From contig URKJ01000036.1 of the NCBI GenBank assembly GCA_900548385.1, positions 1-52,475 on the forward strand: a stretch of 52,475 nt of DNA, given 5' to 3'. Each line of letters begins with the position of its first letter. Position 1 is the stretch's first letter. Under the pieces are notes generated by a model, which was not told where the DNA came from, did not search any database, and saw only the letters and a list, made by a program, of their open reading frames with translations. Positions 16,637-25,120 of this stretch are shown here, piece by piece. A program made the position numbers and the translations under genes. This DNA comes from an uncultured bacterium. GTDB taxonomy: Bacteria; Verrucomicrobiota; Lentisphaeria; Victivallales; UBA1829.

Positions 16637-17185
16637 TCACTCGTCACAGGATTTCAGGAAGAACTCAAACACATATGGTTTGTTCTCCACGACTTTGTAC
16701 GAGAACATCAGCGGACAATCATAGAAGACTTTGACCGCCGGGGTTCCGTCCTGTCCGCCATTCGGTAGAAATTCCGCCTTCTTAGTATACCAGAAACCGT
16801 TCGGGTACTTTTTTCCTCCATGCGGAAAGGTATACTTGAATGCACCGTTTTTCATCAGTTTGCCGTTGACCTTGATGCTGTCGATCAGGATCGGTTCCTG
16901 CTCTTCCGGGCTGCTGGCCCAGTAGCCTTCGATATGAATAGTCAACGGCCCCGATTTCTGCGCAAGGAACTCCATTTTATAGCTTTTCCACTCATCGGAA
17001 ACGGGCGCTTGAAAATCGGTCCGGAACTCATTAACCTTGCGACCTTTCAGCTCTCCCTTTCCGGCATCAACGATCCTGACTTTCTCTTTGCCGCCATCCA
17101 CTTTGATGTTGACTCCGGGATCCGCACTCGCGCTTAGCGTAAACAGAGAGAGACCCGCCATAATTGCAAACAGTGTTCTTTTCAT
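16637..17185 (-). CDS. Small secreted beta-sandwich protein
   Basis: A 182-residue protein with a clear signal peptide (MKRTLFAIMAGLSLFTLSASA, cleavage before DPGVN). The mature part is beta-rich with alternating aromatic residues (YKMEFLAQKSGPLTIHIEGYW, PNGFWYTKKAEFLPNG) and reads like a carbohydrate-binding jelly roll, although I cannot place it in a CBM family. AAGGAT lies 6 bases before the ATG. The gene lies between the GH2-like gene and the CE7 esterase on the same strand, with a 156-base gap to GH2 and a 41-base gap to the esterase start. A role as an extracellular or periplasmic glycan-binding accessory of the operon is inferred from position only. Confidence 0.7.
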   Translation of the reverse strand: MKRTLFAIMAGLSLFTLSASADPGVNIKVDGGKEKVRIVDAGKGELKGRKVNEFRTDFQAPVSDEWKSYKMEFLAQKSGPLTIHIEGYWASSPEEQEPILIDSIKVNGKLMKNGAFKYTFPHGGKKYPNGFWYTKKAEFLPNGGQDGTPAVKVFYDCPLMFSYKVVENKPYVFEFFLKSCDE

Positions 17186-17341
17186 TTTTTATCCTTTCTG
17201 TCAAAATTTCTGTTTTTTGAAATGTGTTTTTCCTGTAACGACGAGTTGTCCCGCCACCTCCTTTCCCGGAACAATTTTCCGTCATTTGTATTCCGCACGT
17301 TTCCTTTCCGAATTTCAGGGAACTCCTCATCGTGCCGATGC

Positions 17342-20300
17342 TCACCAACCGTAATAACGGTAGGGATCATCGGATTCCAAAGCCTCGTCCAGATAGAGCG
17401 TAAGATATTTCGGAACATTCAGATACGGTGTTCCGATCAGACCGCCAGTCCCGCGCAGATCGTTGCAGAGTACCGTCAAGACATTTTTTCCGGTCCGGAA
17501 TTTCGCTTGCGGAATCCGGCAGGTTCTCGGAACCTGGCAGCAGTTCTCCGGATTGGTCTTTACCGAGACTTCACTCAGAAACAAACCGTTCAACCAGATC
17601 CAGGATTCATCGTCCACCGCTCCAAGGTTCAGCGTCACTTCCTCCATATTGCGCATGGAATCCGGCAGCTCAAACTCCAAACGGTACCAGACCCATCCAT
17701 CGTAATTTTCATACCCTTTCCACTGTTTTTCAAACTCTCCGGGCACCTGTATTTTCCTCCATCGGGAATCCGGAGGTCCATTTGCGGCGAAGAGTTTTTC
17801 CTCCCGTCCCGTTTTCCCGGGATCGGGCATTGCCATCCAGTTCTGCGGAAGAATCTCCAGTCCGCCGTTCCGGAAACCGGGATTGAAAACGCCGGGAAAG
17901 CCGTCGCGATCCCGCACGCCCAGATTATACAGCAGACGCGACACAAGAAAGTTCTGTCTCCGAATTGTTGTCCGATACTGCGCCTCCTCCTCGTCAAACG
18001 ACCATGGTGCCGTCTGCAATGCAACGATTTTTCCTTTTCCATGCCGGATGATCTTCAATGAACGCCCCTCCCGGGAACCGACCGGGAAGAGATCCCCCTC
18101 CCATCCGTTTCTCCAGTGCAAATCCGCGCTTGTGATTCCTGCGAATTCCGGAGTAGAGGCCATGTCTCCTGCAAATCCGGCATACCATTTTCCGGACTGT
18201 GTCCGGAAGAAACCGGGAAACAGACGGTTCAATTCCTCGCCGGAAAGTCCCAGAGCCAGCACGGTCAGACCGTTCCGGACCTTTTCCGGAAGATTTCCCT
18301 CCAGCTTCCACTCAGGCGTAATTACCAGCACTCCATCCGAGTCTGTACACCTCTCCGCCGACTCGAACGGCATATTCCGAGCCCGCAACAAAAGTTCTCC
18401 CAGAGTCCCTCCCGCATGATACAGGTTCTTTTCTGAACGCAGAGAACTTCGGTCCAGACGAACCAACATCCGGTTCAGCTCCCGCAGAGCCTCGGGTTCC
18501 GTCTCCGTTCTTCCGCAGATATCCAGCTGGGAAAACAGCACCACGCCCTTTCCGTTCCGATATTCCAGAACCGGCGCATACTGCAGATCGAATCCCGCAG
18601 AGAGCAGCGGAAGCCAGTTCCCGCTCTGCGGTTTTTCCGGCAGCACACTGGCAACAGCTCCCCGGTTTCCGGCGCGCCAGATCCGGGTATTCGCATGACC
18701 ATTCCATAGATGAGTGGGAGCGAAACCGGATCGTTCGCTTCGCGAAAGCATCGGCGGCAGAAGCGTGGCATCGCCGCGCCAGTTTTCCAGGCGGGACCCA
18801 TCCGGACGGAAAACTCTCCGGACCGCGTATTCCTGTACGCGGAATCCGTATTTTTCCAGAATCTGCGCACTCTGTTCCATCACCAGAACACGCAATCCTC
18901 CGCGAATCCGGTCCGCCAAACGGAAGCTCAGCTGCGGAAGACTGTTCCGTCCCAGAATCAGAATACGGATTCCATCCAGTTCCTCCTCTTTTCCGATCTT
19001 GCGCGCAGAGATGCCAATGCGTTTCAGGAGCACTTCCAGACTCCCTTCCGGATCAAAGAAACCGACCGTTTTCCGAATTGGCTCATATCTTCCGTTGTCG
19101 ATACGGAGAACGAACGAATCTTTCCCGGAATACGTTCCGCTCCGGAATTCCGCCTTCAACGTCAGCGAACTTACCCCGCAGGAAGAGGGGATTTGAACGT
19201 CCTGAGGAATATCCCGGCGTTCTCCGGCAGGAACCAGAACCGATCCGCTCCGTTGAACGGAAAGTTCTGGAACGGAAAAACTCCATTCGAATGTTCTGTC
19301 CGTCCGGGAATCATTGAGAAGCTGAATCTGTTTCCCGACAGTTTCTCCGGGGAGGCACCAGACACTGCGCTCGGTGAAACTCCCCTCCTTTCCGACAATC
19401 CGGCCAAGCAAAGGCGCCGACTGGGCTGCGACCGTTTTTCCGGTTTCCGTCAGCTTCCATGAACCAACGGCATCTTCATAGGGGGTCTCCCCGGGTGTAA
19501 AGAAATCCGCTACGATACCCGGCTGCTTCAGATTACGCAGGCGTTCCGTATTTTTCTTCTTCCGTCCACTTCCGGAGCGAGTCCAGAAACTCTGCCAGTC
19601 CCACAGCAGATAGAAGGAGACGCCGAACGCCCGGAAATCGGGAAGATTCTGCTTCAGATAAAGACTCCGGACCGCATCGGCGTCCCTGTCACACATCAGG
19701 AAGCCGGCGAACTGCCAAAACCAGGTCTCCCGGTTTCCAGTGCAGAGCCGTTCCTGCAAATCATAAAATTTTCGTTTTTCTTCCGAATACCGGTACGCCC
19801 GTTCTCCCAGGAACGCCGCATTGTATTCATTGTACCAGATATGCATCACATCGCCGGAGGTGTGAATAAAGCGCGGCCCGCGGTAGCTCGACCAGTTGGC
19901 GACATGCGGAATTCCATATTCCGCCAGGTGCAGAGGTTTTCTTCCCTCTTTCTCCCACAGCCCGAACCAGTCGCTCCGCTCCTGAATCGGAGCCCAGTTC
20001 GGATACAGATTAATTGAATAGATTGTTCCGAGGTCTCCGGCATGGTGATTCACCGGACGGGCTGGATCAATGCCGGCTATGATCCGCTCGCTCAGCTCCG
20101 CCTGTTTCCGGTTTCCGGAAAGACCGGGATCAGGAAGGATTCCGGCGATCCGCTCCGGGTCCTGCGCATTGGCACCTCCCGCGAAGTTGTGATTCGCCAC
20201 ATAAAGCACGATGGAAGGAAGATTTTGGAATTTCCGGATCTGGAATGCGGCATCTGCCGCATAACGGCGGGCGTTCTCCTCTTTTGACAGATCACCGTAA

Positions 20301-21589
20301 TGCGATGCGTGAGGCAGAGGAAGAGAAGTCAGGAGTCCCTGCCGGGAAAGTTCTTCATAGAATGTCCTCTGGTATCCCGTTCCCCCTGGAAGAAAGCTGT
20401 ATTCCAACGGCAGAAAGTGGTTGACTCCGCTTTTTTTTGCGAACTCCGCCGCCCGGCGGATCTGCGTGACGGAAGCCTTGTCCGCGCCCGATCCGGTCAG
20501 ATTTACCCCCATGCTCCGGAGATGAATTTTCTTTCCGTTCAGCAGAAAATCCCGTCCGGCAATGGAGAACTCCCGATATCCGAACAGTTCGGGAAAGAGA
20601 CGGTCGATCTCCTTTCCGTCCTCCGACTTCAAGACAAGTTCCAGTGTGCAGAGATTTTCCGGGCAATCCAGATCCCAGAGTTTTTCCGCCCTCCAGTTCT
20701 CAATGAAAGAGACCCGCTGCGCTCCTTTTTTCAGCGTCATGAGAGGAGAGGAAAATGTTTTGACAACCTGTCTGTTTTCCGTAATGATTCCCTCAAACAC
20801 ATACCGCCCGTCCCGCGGAAGAGTGACCCCGACATCCAGGAGAAGCCGTTCTTTCATCACGTTCGGAACAATGCGCACATCGCGAATCTCTCCGTTTCGC
20901 GGACGATATTTCAGCCACAGATCCCCAAGGATCCCTCTCTGTCTCATATTGCCGCGAACCTGCACGACCCGTCCCGGCGCCATAAAAGCTTTCCTGCTGT
21001 TCTCGTCCGCTTGCGCGACAAGAAGCAGAATCAGTTCATGCTGTTTTCCCGGCAACAGCTTTCCGCTCAGATCCAGAGATCCACCCGGATAATAAAGCTC
21101 TCCGCAGAGTCTCCCGTCAAGGAAACAGCGGACGGCGGACTGAACCATTTCCGCATCCAGCAGAATTCGCCCGTTCGTCCAGTTTTCCGGTACGCGGATA
21201 GTACGCCGATACCAGCCCGCCTTCAGATTTTCATCGGCAATGGTCCGTTTCCGGCGGGAGGAATTCAGTATTTCCTGTGCATTTCCGGTGGCCCGGTTCG
21301 GCCACGCGCCGGGGACCTTGAAGATTCCCCAGCCGCAACCGGCGGGAGGAACCGGAAGATGGTCCGAAATCTTCCGGTGATCCATCTCCAGAAACTGCCA
21401 CAATCCGTTCAGGCAGAGATCTTCGCGGGATCCGTTTTTCCTCCGGAACGTATCCGTCAGGCTCCAGTGCTCCTCCATCCGCATTCCGTCCGGGAACGCC
21501 GCATCCGCATTTTCACCGCAGCAGGGTGCGGACGGAAGCCCCGTCATGCATAAGACCGGCAGCAGCCGACTGAACATTCGTCTTTTCAT
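17342..21589 (-). CDS. Giant secreted GH2-like glycosidase with noncanonical acid/base site
   Basis: A 1415-residue protein with a signal-like N-terminus (MKRRMFSRLLPVLCMTGLP). Domains in order: GH2 sugar-binding jelly roll (about 55-230, LNGLWQF, KVPGAWP, GWYRRTI), an Ig-like domain (about 235-335), a TIM barrel (about 340-720), a long beta-rich and Rossmann-like region (about 780-1270), and a second jelly roll at the C-terminus (WVWYRLEFELP, WIWLNGLFL). The nucleophile segment KPLHLAEYG keeps Glu557. The acid/base position, usually Asn-Glu, reads ANHN (Asn466-His467), as in some PVC GH2 relatives. It may be an unusual hydrolase or a binding protein. The ATG at 21589 follows AAAGGA. It sits 22 bases after the pseudopilin gene in the same operon. 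Confidence 0.8.
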   Translation of the reverse strand: MKRRMFSRLLPVLCMTGLPSAPCCGENADAAFPDGMRMEEHWSLTDTFRRKNGSREDLCLNGLWQFLEMDHRKISDHLPVPPAGCGWGIFKVPGAWPNRATGNAQEILNSSRRKRTIADENLKAGWYRRTIRVPENWTNGRILLDAEMVQSAVRCFLDGRLCGELYYPGGSLDLSGKLLPGKQHELILLLVAQADENSRKAFMAPGRVVQVRGNMRQRGILGDLWLKYRPRNGEIRDVRIVPNVMKERLLLDVGVTLPRDGRYVFEGIITENRQVVKTFSSPLMTLKKGAQRVSFIENWRAEKLWDLDCPENLCTLELVLKSEDGKEIDRLFPELFGYREFSIAGRDFLLNGKKIHLRSMGVNLTGSGADKASVTQIRRAAEFAKKSGVNHFLPLEYSFLPGGTGYQRTFYEELSRQGLLTSLPLPHASHYGDLSKEENARRYAADAAFQIRKFQNLPSIVLYVANHNFAGGANAQDPERIAGILPDPGLSGNRKQAELSERIIAGIDPARPVNHHAGDLGTIYSINLYPNWAPIQERSDWFGLWEKEGRKPLHLAEYGIPHVANWSSYRGPRFIHTSGDVMHIWYNEYNAAFLGERAYRYSEEKRKFYDLQERLCTGNRETWFWQFAGFLMCDRDADAVRSLYLKQNLPDFRAFGVSFYLLWDWQSFWTRSGSGRKKKNTERLRNLKQPGIVADFFTPGETPYEDAVGSWKLTETGKTVAAQSAPLLGRIVGKEGSFTERSVWCLPGETVGKQIQLLNDSRTDRTFEWSFSVPELSVQRSGSVLVPAGERRDIPQDVQIPSSCGVSSLTLKAEFRSGTYSGKDSFVLRIDNGRYEPIRKTVGFFDPEGSLEVLLKRIGISARKIGKEEELDGIRILILGRNSLPQLSFRLADRIRGGLRVLVMEQSAQILEKYGFRVQEYAVRRVFRPDGSRLENWRGDATLLPPMLSRSERSGFAPTHLWNGHANTRIWRAGNRGAVASVLPEKPQSGNWLPLLSAGFDLQYAPVLEYRNGKGVVLFSQLDICGRTETEPEALRELNRMLVRLDRSSLRSEKNLYHAGGTLGELLLRARNMPFESAERCTDSDGVLVITPEWKLEGNLPEKVRNGLTVLALGLSGEELNRLFPGFFRTQSGKWYAGFAGDMASTPEFAGITSADLHWRNGWEGDLFPVGSREGRSLKIIRHGKGKIVALQTAPWSFDEEEAQYRTTIRRQNFLVSRLLYNLGVRDRDGFPGVFNPGFRNGGLEILPQNWMAMPDPGKTGREEKLFAANGPPDSRWRKIQVPGEFEKQWKGYENYDGWVWYRLEFELPDSMRNMEEVTLNLGAVDDESWIWLNGLFLSEVSVKTNPENCCQVPRTCRIPQAKFRTGKNVLTVLCNDLRGTGGLIGTPYLNVPKYLTLYLDEALESDDPYRYYGW

Positions 21590-21611
21590 CCGGAAATCCT
21601 TTCTACGCAAA

Positions 21612-22385
21612 TTATTTTTGATCATACGGAGCATAACACTTCAGATTGTATCCATCCTTATGCCAGCTGGCAAAACCGCCGCCCAACATGCCCCCGTAAG
21701 TCATGTAGCGGGCAGATCCGTCTAAAAAGGAAAAATTATGTCCCATCCTGTGATCGTATTTCACCCATTCCGGGTTTGCACCGCCGGAGGCCATGTAAGG
21801 CGGTATATAACGACTGGGGAAGAGAGACTTCAGATGGTATTTGATTTTAGTCGAGGACTGCGGATTTGGAGTCCACACGCTGCCATCATTGCAGGTATAT
21901 TCACCAAACAGAACCGTACGGGAAGCAAAACGGATCTGCTGAATTTTCAGAGGCACATAATCGCGCTCCAATCCCACCCAGCTCATGAATCCCGTCTGCG
22001 GATCCAGTTTGACCCAGCCGACCAGATGTCCGTTGATCGCATACGAGACCGGCAGAAGAGGATTTGCCCCCCAGATGGCATTGGGCTTGCGCACGACATC
22101 ATCCAGCGGACAGGCATGTGCTTTCGGATCGTCCGATGGAAGAAAGTAATCCTTTTCCTGTTTATTTACCATCTGCGAAAACACTCCGCCGTTCGTATCA
22201 ATGAACTCCATATATCTGAATCCATACGACCGCACATTGCCGATGCAGACAATCGCCGAAGCCGAATCCCTGGCCTTTTTCAGCGCCGGAAGGAGAAGAG
22301 AAATTAAAACTGCAATAATTGCGATCATAAATAGAAGTTCTATCAACGAAAACCATCTCCGGACACTCTGTTCCTTTTGCATCAT
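21612..22385 (-). CDS. Type II secretion/type IV pilin-like pseudopilin (H-X9-DG class)
   Basis: A 257-residue protein with an N-terminal pilin methylation-like segment, RRWFSLIELLFMIAIIAVL, including Glu16 at position +5 after Phe12. It continues into LLLPALKKARD, the hallmark of the large pseudopilin families of Planctomycetes and Lentisphaerota. The C-terminus has the conserved HNFSFLDGSARYM ending. The residue before the cleavage site is Trp11 where prepilin peptidases usually need Gly. Such proteins are placed in the inner membrane or in a pseudopilus, and in PVC genomes they often sit beside secreted glycosidases. It is the first gene after the strong promoter at 22506-22534 and is followed after 22 bases by the GH2-like gene. 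AGGAAAAGAG precedes the ATG. Confidence 0.85.
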   Translation of the reverse strand: MMQKEQSVRRWFSLIELLFMIAIIAVLISLLLPALKKARDSASAIVCIGNVRSYGFRYMEFIDTNGGVFSQMVNKQEKDYFLPSDDPKAHACPLDDVVRKPNAIWGANPLLPVSYAINGHLVGWVKLDPQTGFMSWVGLERDYVPLKIQQIRFASRTVLFGEYTCNDGSVWTPNPQSSTKIKYHLKSLFPSRYIPPYMASGGANPEWVKYDHRMGHNFSFLDGSARYMTYGGMLGGGFASWHKDGYNLKCYAPYDQK

Positions 22386-22505
22386 ACTCTTTTCCTTTCT
22401 TCCTCCAGAGAGAGCTTTCTCCCGGGAAACCGGAGAAGAAAACTGCTGTTGTTTTTCTCTGAAAAGATTCTTTTTATTTATCTATACTTATCTCTATCTT
22501 TATCT

Positions 22506-22534
22506 AATATAAAGCGTTCTTTTTGCTTTGTCAA
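22506..22534 (-). promoter_or_regulatory. Strong sigma70-type promoter of the pseudopilin/GH2/CE7 operon
   Basis: On the minus strand a perfect TTGACA (22534-22529) is followed after 17 bases by TATATT (22511-22506). The leader would be about 114 bases. The surrounding gap 22386-22637 is very AT-rich and otherwise holds no gene. The GntR-type regulator ends 100 bases upstream. Confidence 0.8.
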
Positions 22535-22637
22535 CCCCCTTTTCCGGGAAAAAATCCATTTTTGCAAAAAAGGTACGGAACAGCTAAAAAAGAGAATAGA
22601 GTTGCTATGGTAAAAGAAAGGAAACGTGGAAAATACC

Positions 22638-23675
22638 TTATGCCTTCGCTTTTCCGTTTTCATACAGACAAAGCGAAGAATCGATCCGGGAATATTCCGG
22701 AAAGCGGGCGGGGTCGGCCAACTGGGCAATCAGGTCGTCGACAAGGCGGACGGCTGCCGATTCCAGATCATAGCGGACCACATAGCCGGAATAGTTCAGA
22801 TCGTCAAACACGGAAGTTTCATCGCAGACGATCCGGCAAATCTGAGGATCGAACCGCTCGACAATCAGACGGTAGATCGCATCGCAACAGGGAGAAAAAA
22901 CCACCCCGTCAAATTTCATTCCGAAGTTCAGCATTTCCGTCACTCTCTCCACGGCCTCCCGGAAAGGCTTGGCAAGCACGATGACCTGCCCTCTGTCAAT
23001 TTGAAACTCTTCACAACAGAACGATACCGTCTCTTCCACCAGGTCCTGCATCTCTTTCCGATCCCATACAACAAGAAGAAGATGAGTCCTGTTTTCCTGA
23101 AAAAGTCTGGAAAGCACCATGCGGAAATGCTCTTTCCATGAAACGTAGAAAGAACTGATTCCTTCCGTCCGATTCCAGAATGAAACAACCGGGAACCCCT
23201 TTCGTTTCAACTTCACAGCATGCTCAAAAATTACATTCCGGGCGGCGATCAGGATCACTCCGGATATACTTTTCTCAGAAACGGTCTGCTCCAGCATGGA
23301 CGGAGACTCCAGATAAAGATTCGTCGTACAGAACTGGCAGCTCCTGCGCGCCAACTCCAACGCAACCGCGGCATGCAGCTTCAAAAAATAATAAATATCA
23401 TACGACAGCTTCCCGCAGTCGGCGGCAAATCCGAAAATTTTCATTCTCTGCGAAGAACACTGCGACGGTCTGGAAACCGTTCCCCCACCCCTGCACGGCA
23501 TCAGCACATTCTCTCCAATCAGATCCTGCACAGCCCGCAACGCAGTCGGCTGGGACACTCCGAACATCGACGCCAGTTTCCGTGTCGGAGGAAACCGGAT
23601 CGGCAGACCATCGCTGGCGGCGATTGTGTCAATCACATACCGCCGGATCTTCATAAAATCATTCTTCTTATTCAT
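22638..23675 (-). CDS. GntR-type winged-helix regulator with LacI-like sensor domain
   Basis: A 345-residue protein. Residues 1-70 form a GntR-family winged helix (FPPTRKLASMFGVSQPTALR is the recognition helix region, followed by the wing GGGTVS). Residues about 75-335 have the layout of a periplasmic-binding/LacI sensor, with alternating strands and helices (SGVILIAARNVIFEHAVKLK, GFPVVSFWNRT, FDGVVFSPCCDAIYRLIVE). Regulators of this kind bind operators near sugar operons and respond to a small sugar. It is directly upstream of, and on the same strand as, the pseudopilin/GH2/CE7 operon, which makes that operon its likely target. No obvious palindrome over the promoter was identified, so activation or repression cannot be decided. 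Confidence 0.82.
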   Translation of the reverse strand: MNKKNDFMKIRRYVIDTIAASDGLPIRFPPTRKLASMFGVSQPTALRAVQDLIGENVLMPCRGGGTVSRPSQCSSQRMKIFGFAADCGKLSYDIYYFLKLHAAVALELARRSCQFCTTNLYLESPSMLEQTVSEKSISGVILIAARNVIFEHAVKLKRKGFPVVSFWNRTEGISSFYVSWKEHFRMVLSRLFQENRTHLLLVVWDRKEMQDLVEETVSFCCEEFQIDRGQVIVLAKPFREAVERVTEMLNFGMKFDGVVFSPCCDAIYRLIVERFDPQICRIVCDETSVFDDLNYSGYVVRYDLESAAVRLVDDLIAQLADPARFPEYSRIDSSLCLYENGKAKA

Positions 23676-24081
23676 CGCAGGGAATATCTTTTAATCTATC
23701 AGACTTTATCACTAATATAATCCGCATCCGGAAAAATTCAAATTTCTCCGAAAAAGAAGGAACAAAAAATCCGGTTCATCTTCTGATGGGATCCCGATAC
23801 TGTAATGTTCCCGTTGTTCAAAGACGGCAATTACACGACTTTTATGCACTGTATTTCTCTGATAATGTTTTATAAAACCGCACCACCCGGTTTTCCGGTT
23901 GCATCCGTCCCGATTCCGGAGTAAAGTACCGGTAAACTGACAGTTTTTTCACGGGAGATTCCCTGCCCATTTTCTGAACCGGCGGCAGAATCCGGTTCAA
24001 AAAGGACGAATAAAGAATCGCCGGTTGCGTTTTTCGCTCCGGCGTGCTATAGTTCTTCAACCAACACAAGTGAGGTGAAAT
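23676..24081. other. Intergenic gap of 406 bases between divergent genes
   Basis: The only element I can support is the trxB promoter at 24025-24053. A 75-codon minus-strand frame (23842-24069) overlaps that promoter, lacks a ribosome site and has an unlikely composition, so it is not called. The segment 23700-23860 is AT-rich and probably holds the GntR-type gene's promoter. Confidence 0.6.
24025..24053 (+). promoter_or_regulatory. Putative trxB promoter
   Basis: TTGCGT (24025-24030) and TATAGT (24048-24053) are spaced by 17 bases, giving a leader of about 22 bases. GAGGTG lies just before the trxB ATG. Confidence 0.6.
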
Positions 24082-24999
24082 ATGAAAAATCTGATCATTG
24101 TCGGCTCCGGTCCCGCCGGATTAACCGCAGCGCTCTATGCCGGACGCGCCAACCTGAACCCGCTCGTCATTTCCGGTCCGCTTCCGGGCGGACTTCTGAC
24201 TCAAACGACCGACGTCGAAAACTATCCCGGTTTTCCCGAAGCGGTCAACGGCTATGAACTGATGGCGAAAATGCAGGAGCAGGCAGGAAAATTCAATGTT
24301 GAGTTCCTGAGCGACACCATCGAATCAGCCGAACTCAAAATGGGAGGTCCGCACAAACTGCACATGAGTTCCGGGGAAACGCTCGAATGCAAAGCGCTGA
24401 TCATCGCGGCAGGATCAAGCCCGCGCTGGCTCGGACTCGAATCCGAAGAAAAGTTCAAGACCCGCGGCGTTTCCGCTTGCGCAACCTGCGACGGCGCATT
24501 CTACCGGGACGTTCCCGTAGCGGTGATCGGCGGCGGCGATTCCGCAATGGAAGAAGCCAACTTCCTGACCCGTTTCGCTTCGGAAGTGATCGTGATCCAT
24601 CGCCGCGACAAACTCCGCGCTTCCAAAATCATGGCGGAACGCGCAGAAAAAAATCCGAAAATCCGTTTCGTCTGGAATTCCGCCGTCTCGGAAATCTTCG
24701 GCGGAGAAGAAGTGGACGGGATCAAGGTCCGGAACCTGCTGACGAATGAGGAAAGCACCATCAACTGCAAAGGCGTCTTTGTCGCCCTCGGTCACATCCC
24801 GAACACAAAAGCGTTCGCCGGACAGGTTGATATGGATGACGCCGGATATATTGATCTCCAGGACAACACCTCCTATACTTCCGTGGAAGGCGTGTTCGCG
24901 GCGGGAGACTGTGCGGACAAACGGTACCGTCAGGCGATCACCGCCGCCGGGATGGGAGCCCGTGCAGCCATTGATGCCGAACGCTGGCTGGAAGGCTGA
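24082..24999 (+). CDS. trxB: Thioredoxin-disulfide reductase
   Basis: A 305-residue flavoprotein that passes electrons from NADPH through FAD and a redox disulfide to thioredoxin. The FAD-binding motif is GSGPAGLTAALYAGRANL (from residue 8), the redox-active site is Cys133-Ala-Thr-Cys136 in SACATCDGAFY, the NADPH motif is GGGDSAMEEA, and the C-terminal FAD contact is VFAAGDCAD. Length and motif order are normal for bacterial low-molecular-weight TrxB. GAGGTG precedes the ATG by a few bases, a promoter is visible upstream and a terminator downstream, so it appears to be a single-gene unit. The PAPS-reductase-like cassette that follows is convergent, so co-transcription is excluded, but thioredoxin could serve as a reductant for such enzymes. 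Confidence 0.95.
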   Translation: MKNLIIVGSGPAGLTAALYAGRANLNPLVISGPLPGGLLTQTTDVENYPGFPEAVNGYELMAKMQEQAGKFNVEFLSDTIESAELKMGGPHKLHMSSGETLECKALIIAAGSSPRWLGLESEEKFKTRGVSACATCDGAFYRDVPVAVIGGGDSAMEEANFLTRFASEVIVIHRRDKLRASKIMAERAEKNPKIRFVWNSAVSEIFGGEEVDGIKVRNLLTNEESTINCKGVFVALGHIPNTKAFAGQVDMDDAGYIDLQDNTSYTSVEGVFAAGDCADKRYRQAITAAGMGARAAIDAERWLEG

Positions 25000-25010
25000 T
25001 CCGGTCACTC

Positions 25011-25048
25011 AACGGCTGTTCCGGTCATCAAACGGAGCAGCCGTTTTT
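25011..25048 (+). terminator. Rho-independent terminator of trxB
   Basis: Arms AACGGCTG (25011-25018) and CAGCCGTT (25038-25045) extend inward through TCCG/CGGA, followed by TTTTT. It lies 12 bases after the trxB stop. Confidence 0.85.
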
Positions 25049-25120
25049 ATCATAAACATAAAAAGATGTCAGCGGAACCGGTATTTTTTGTCAAATTACA
25101 GATCAGGACAGGAAAACGGA

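Noticed and set aside
23842..24069. Minus-strand 75-codon frame upstream of trxB
   Set aside because: Overlaps the trxB promoter, no ribosome site, composition unlike neighbours.
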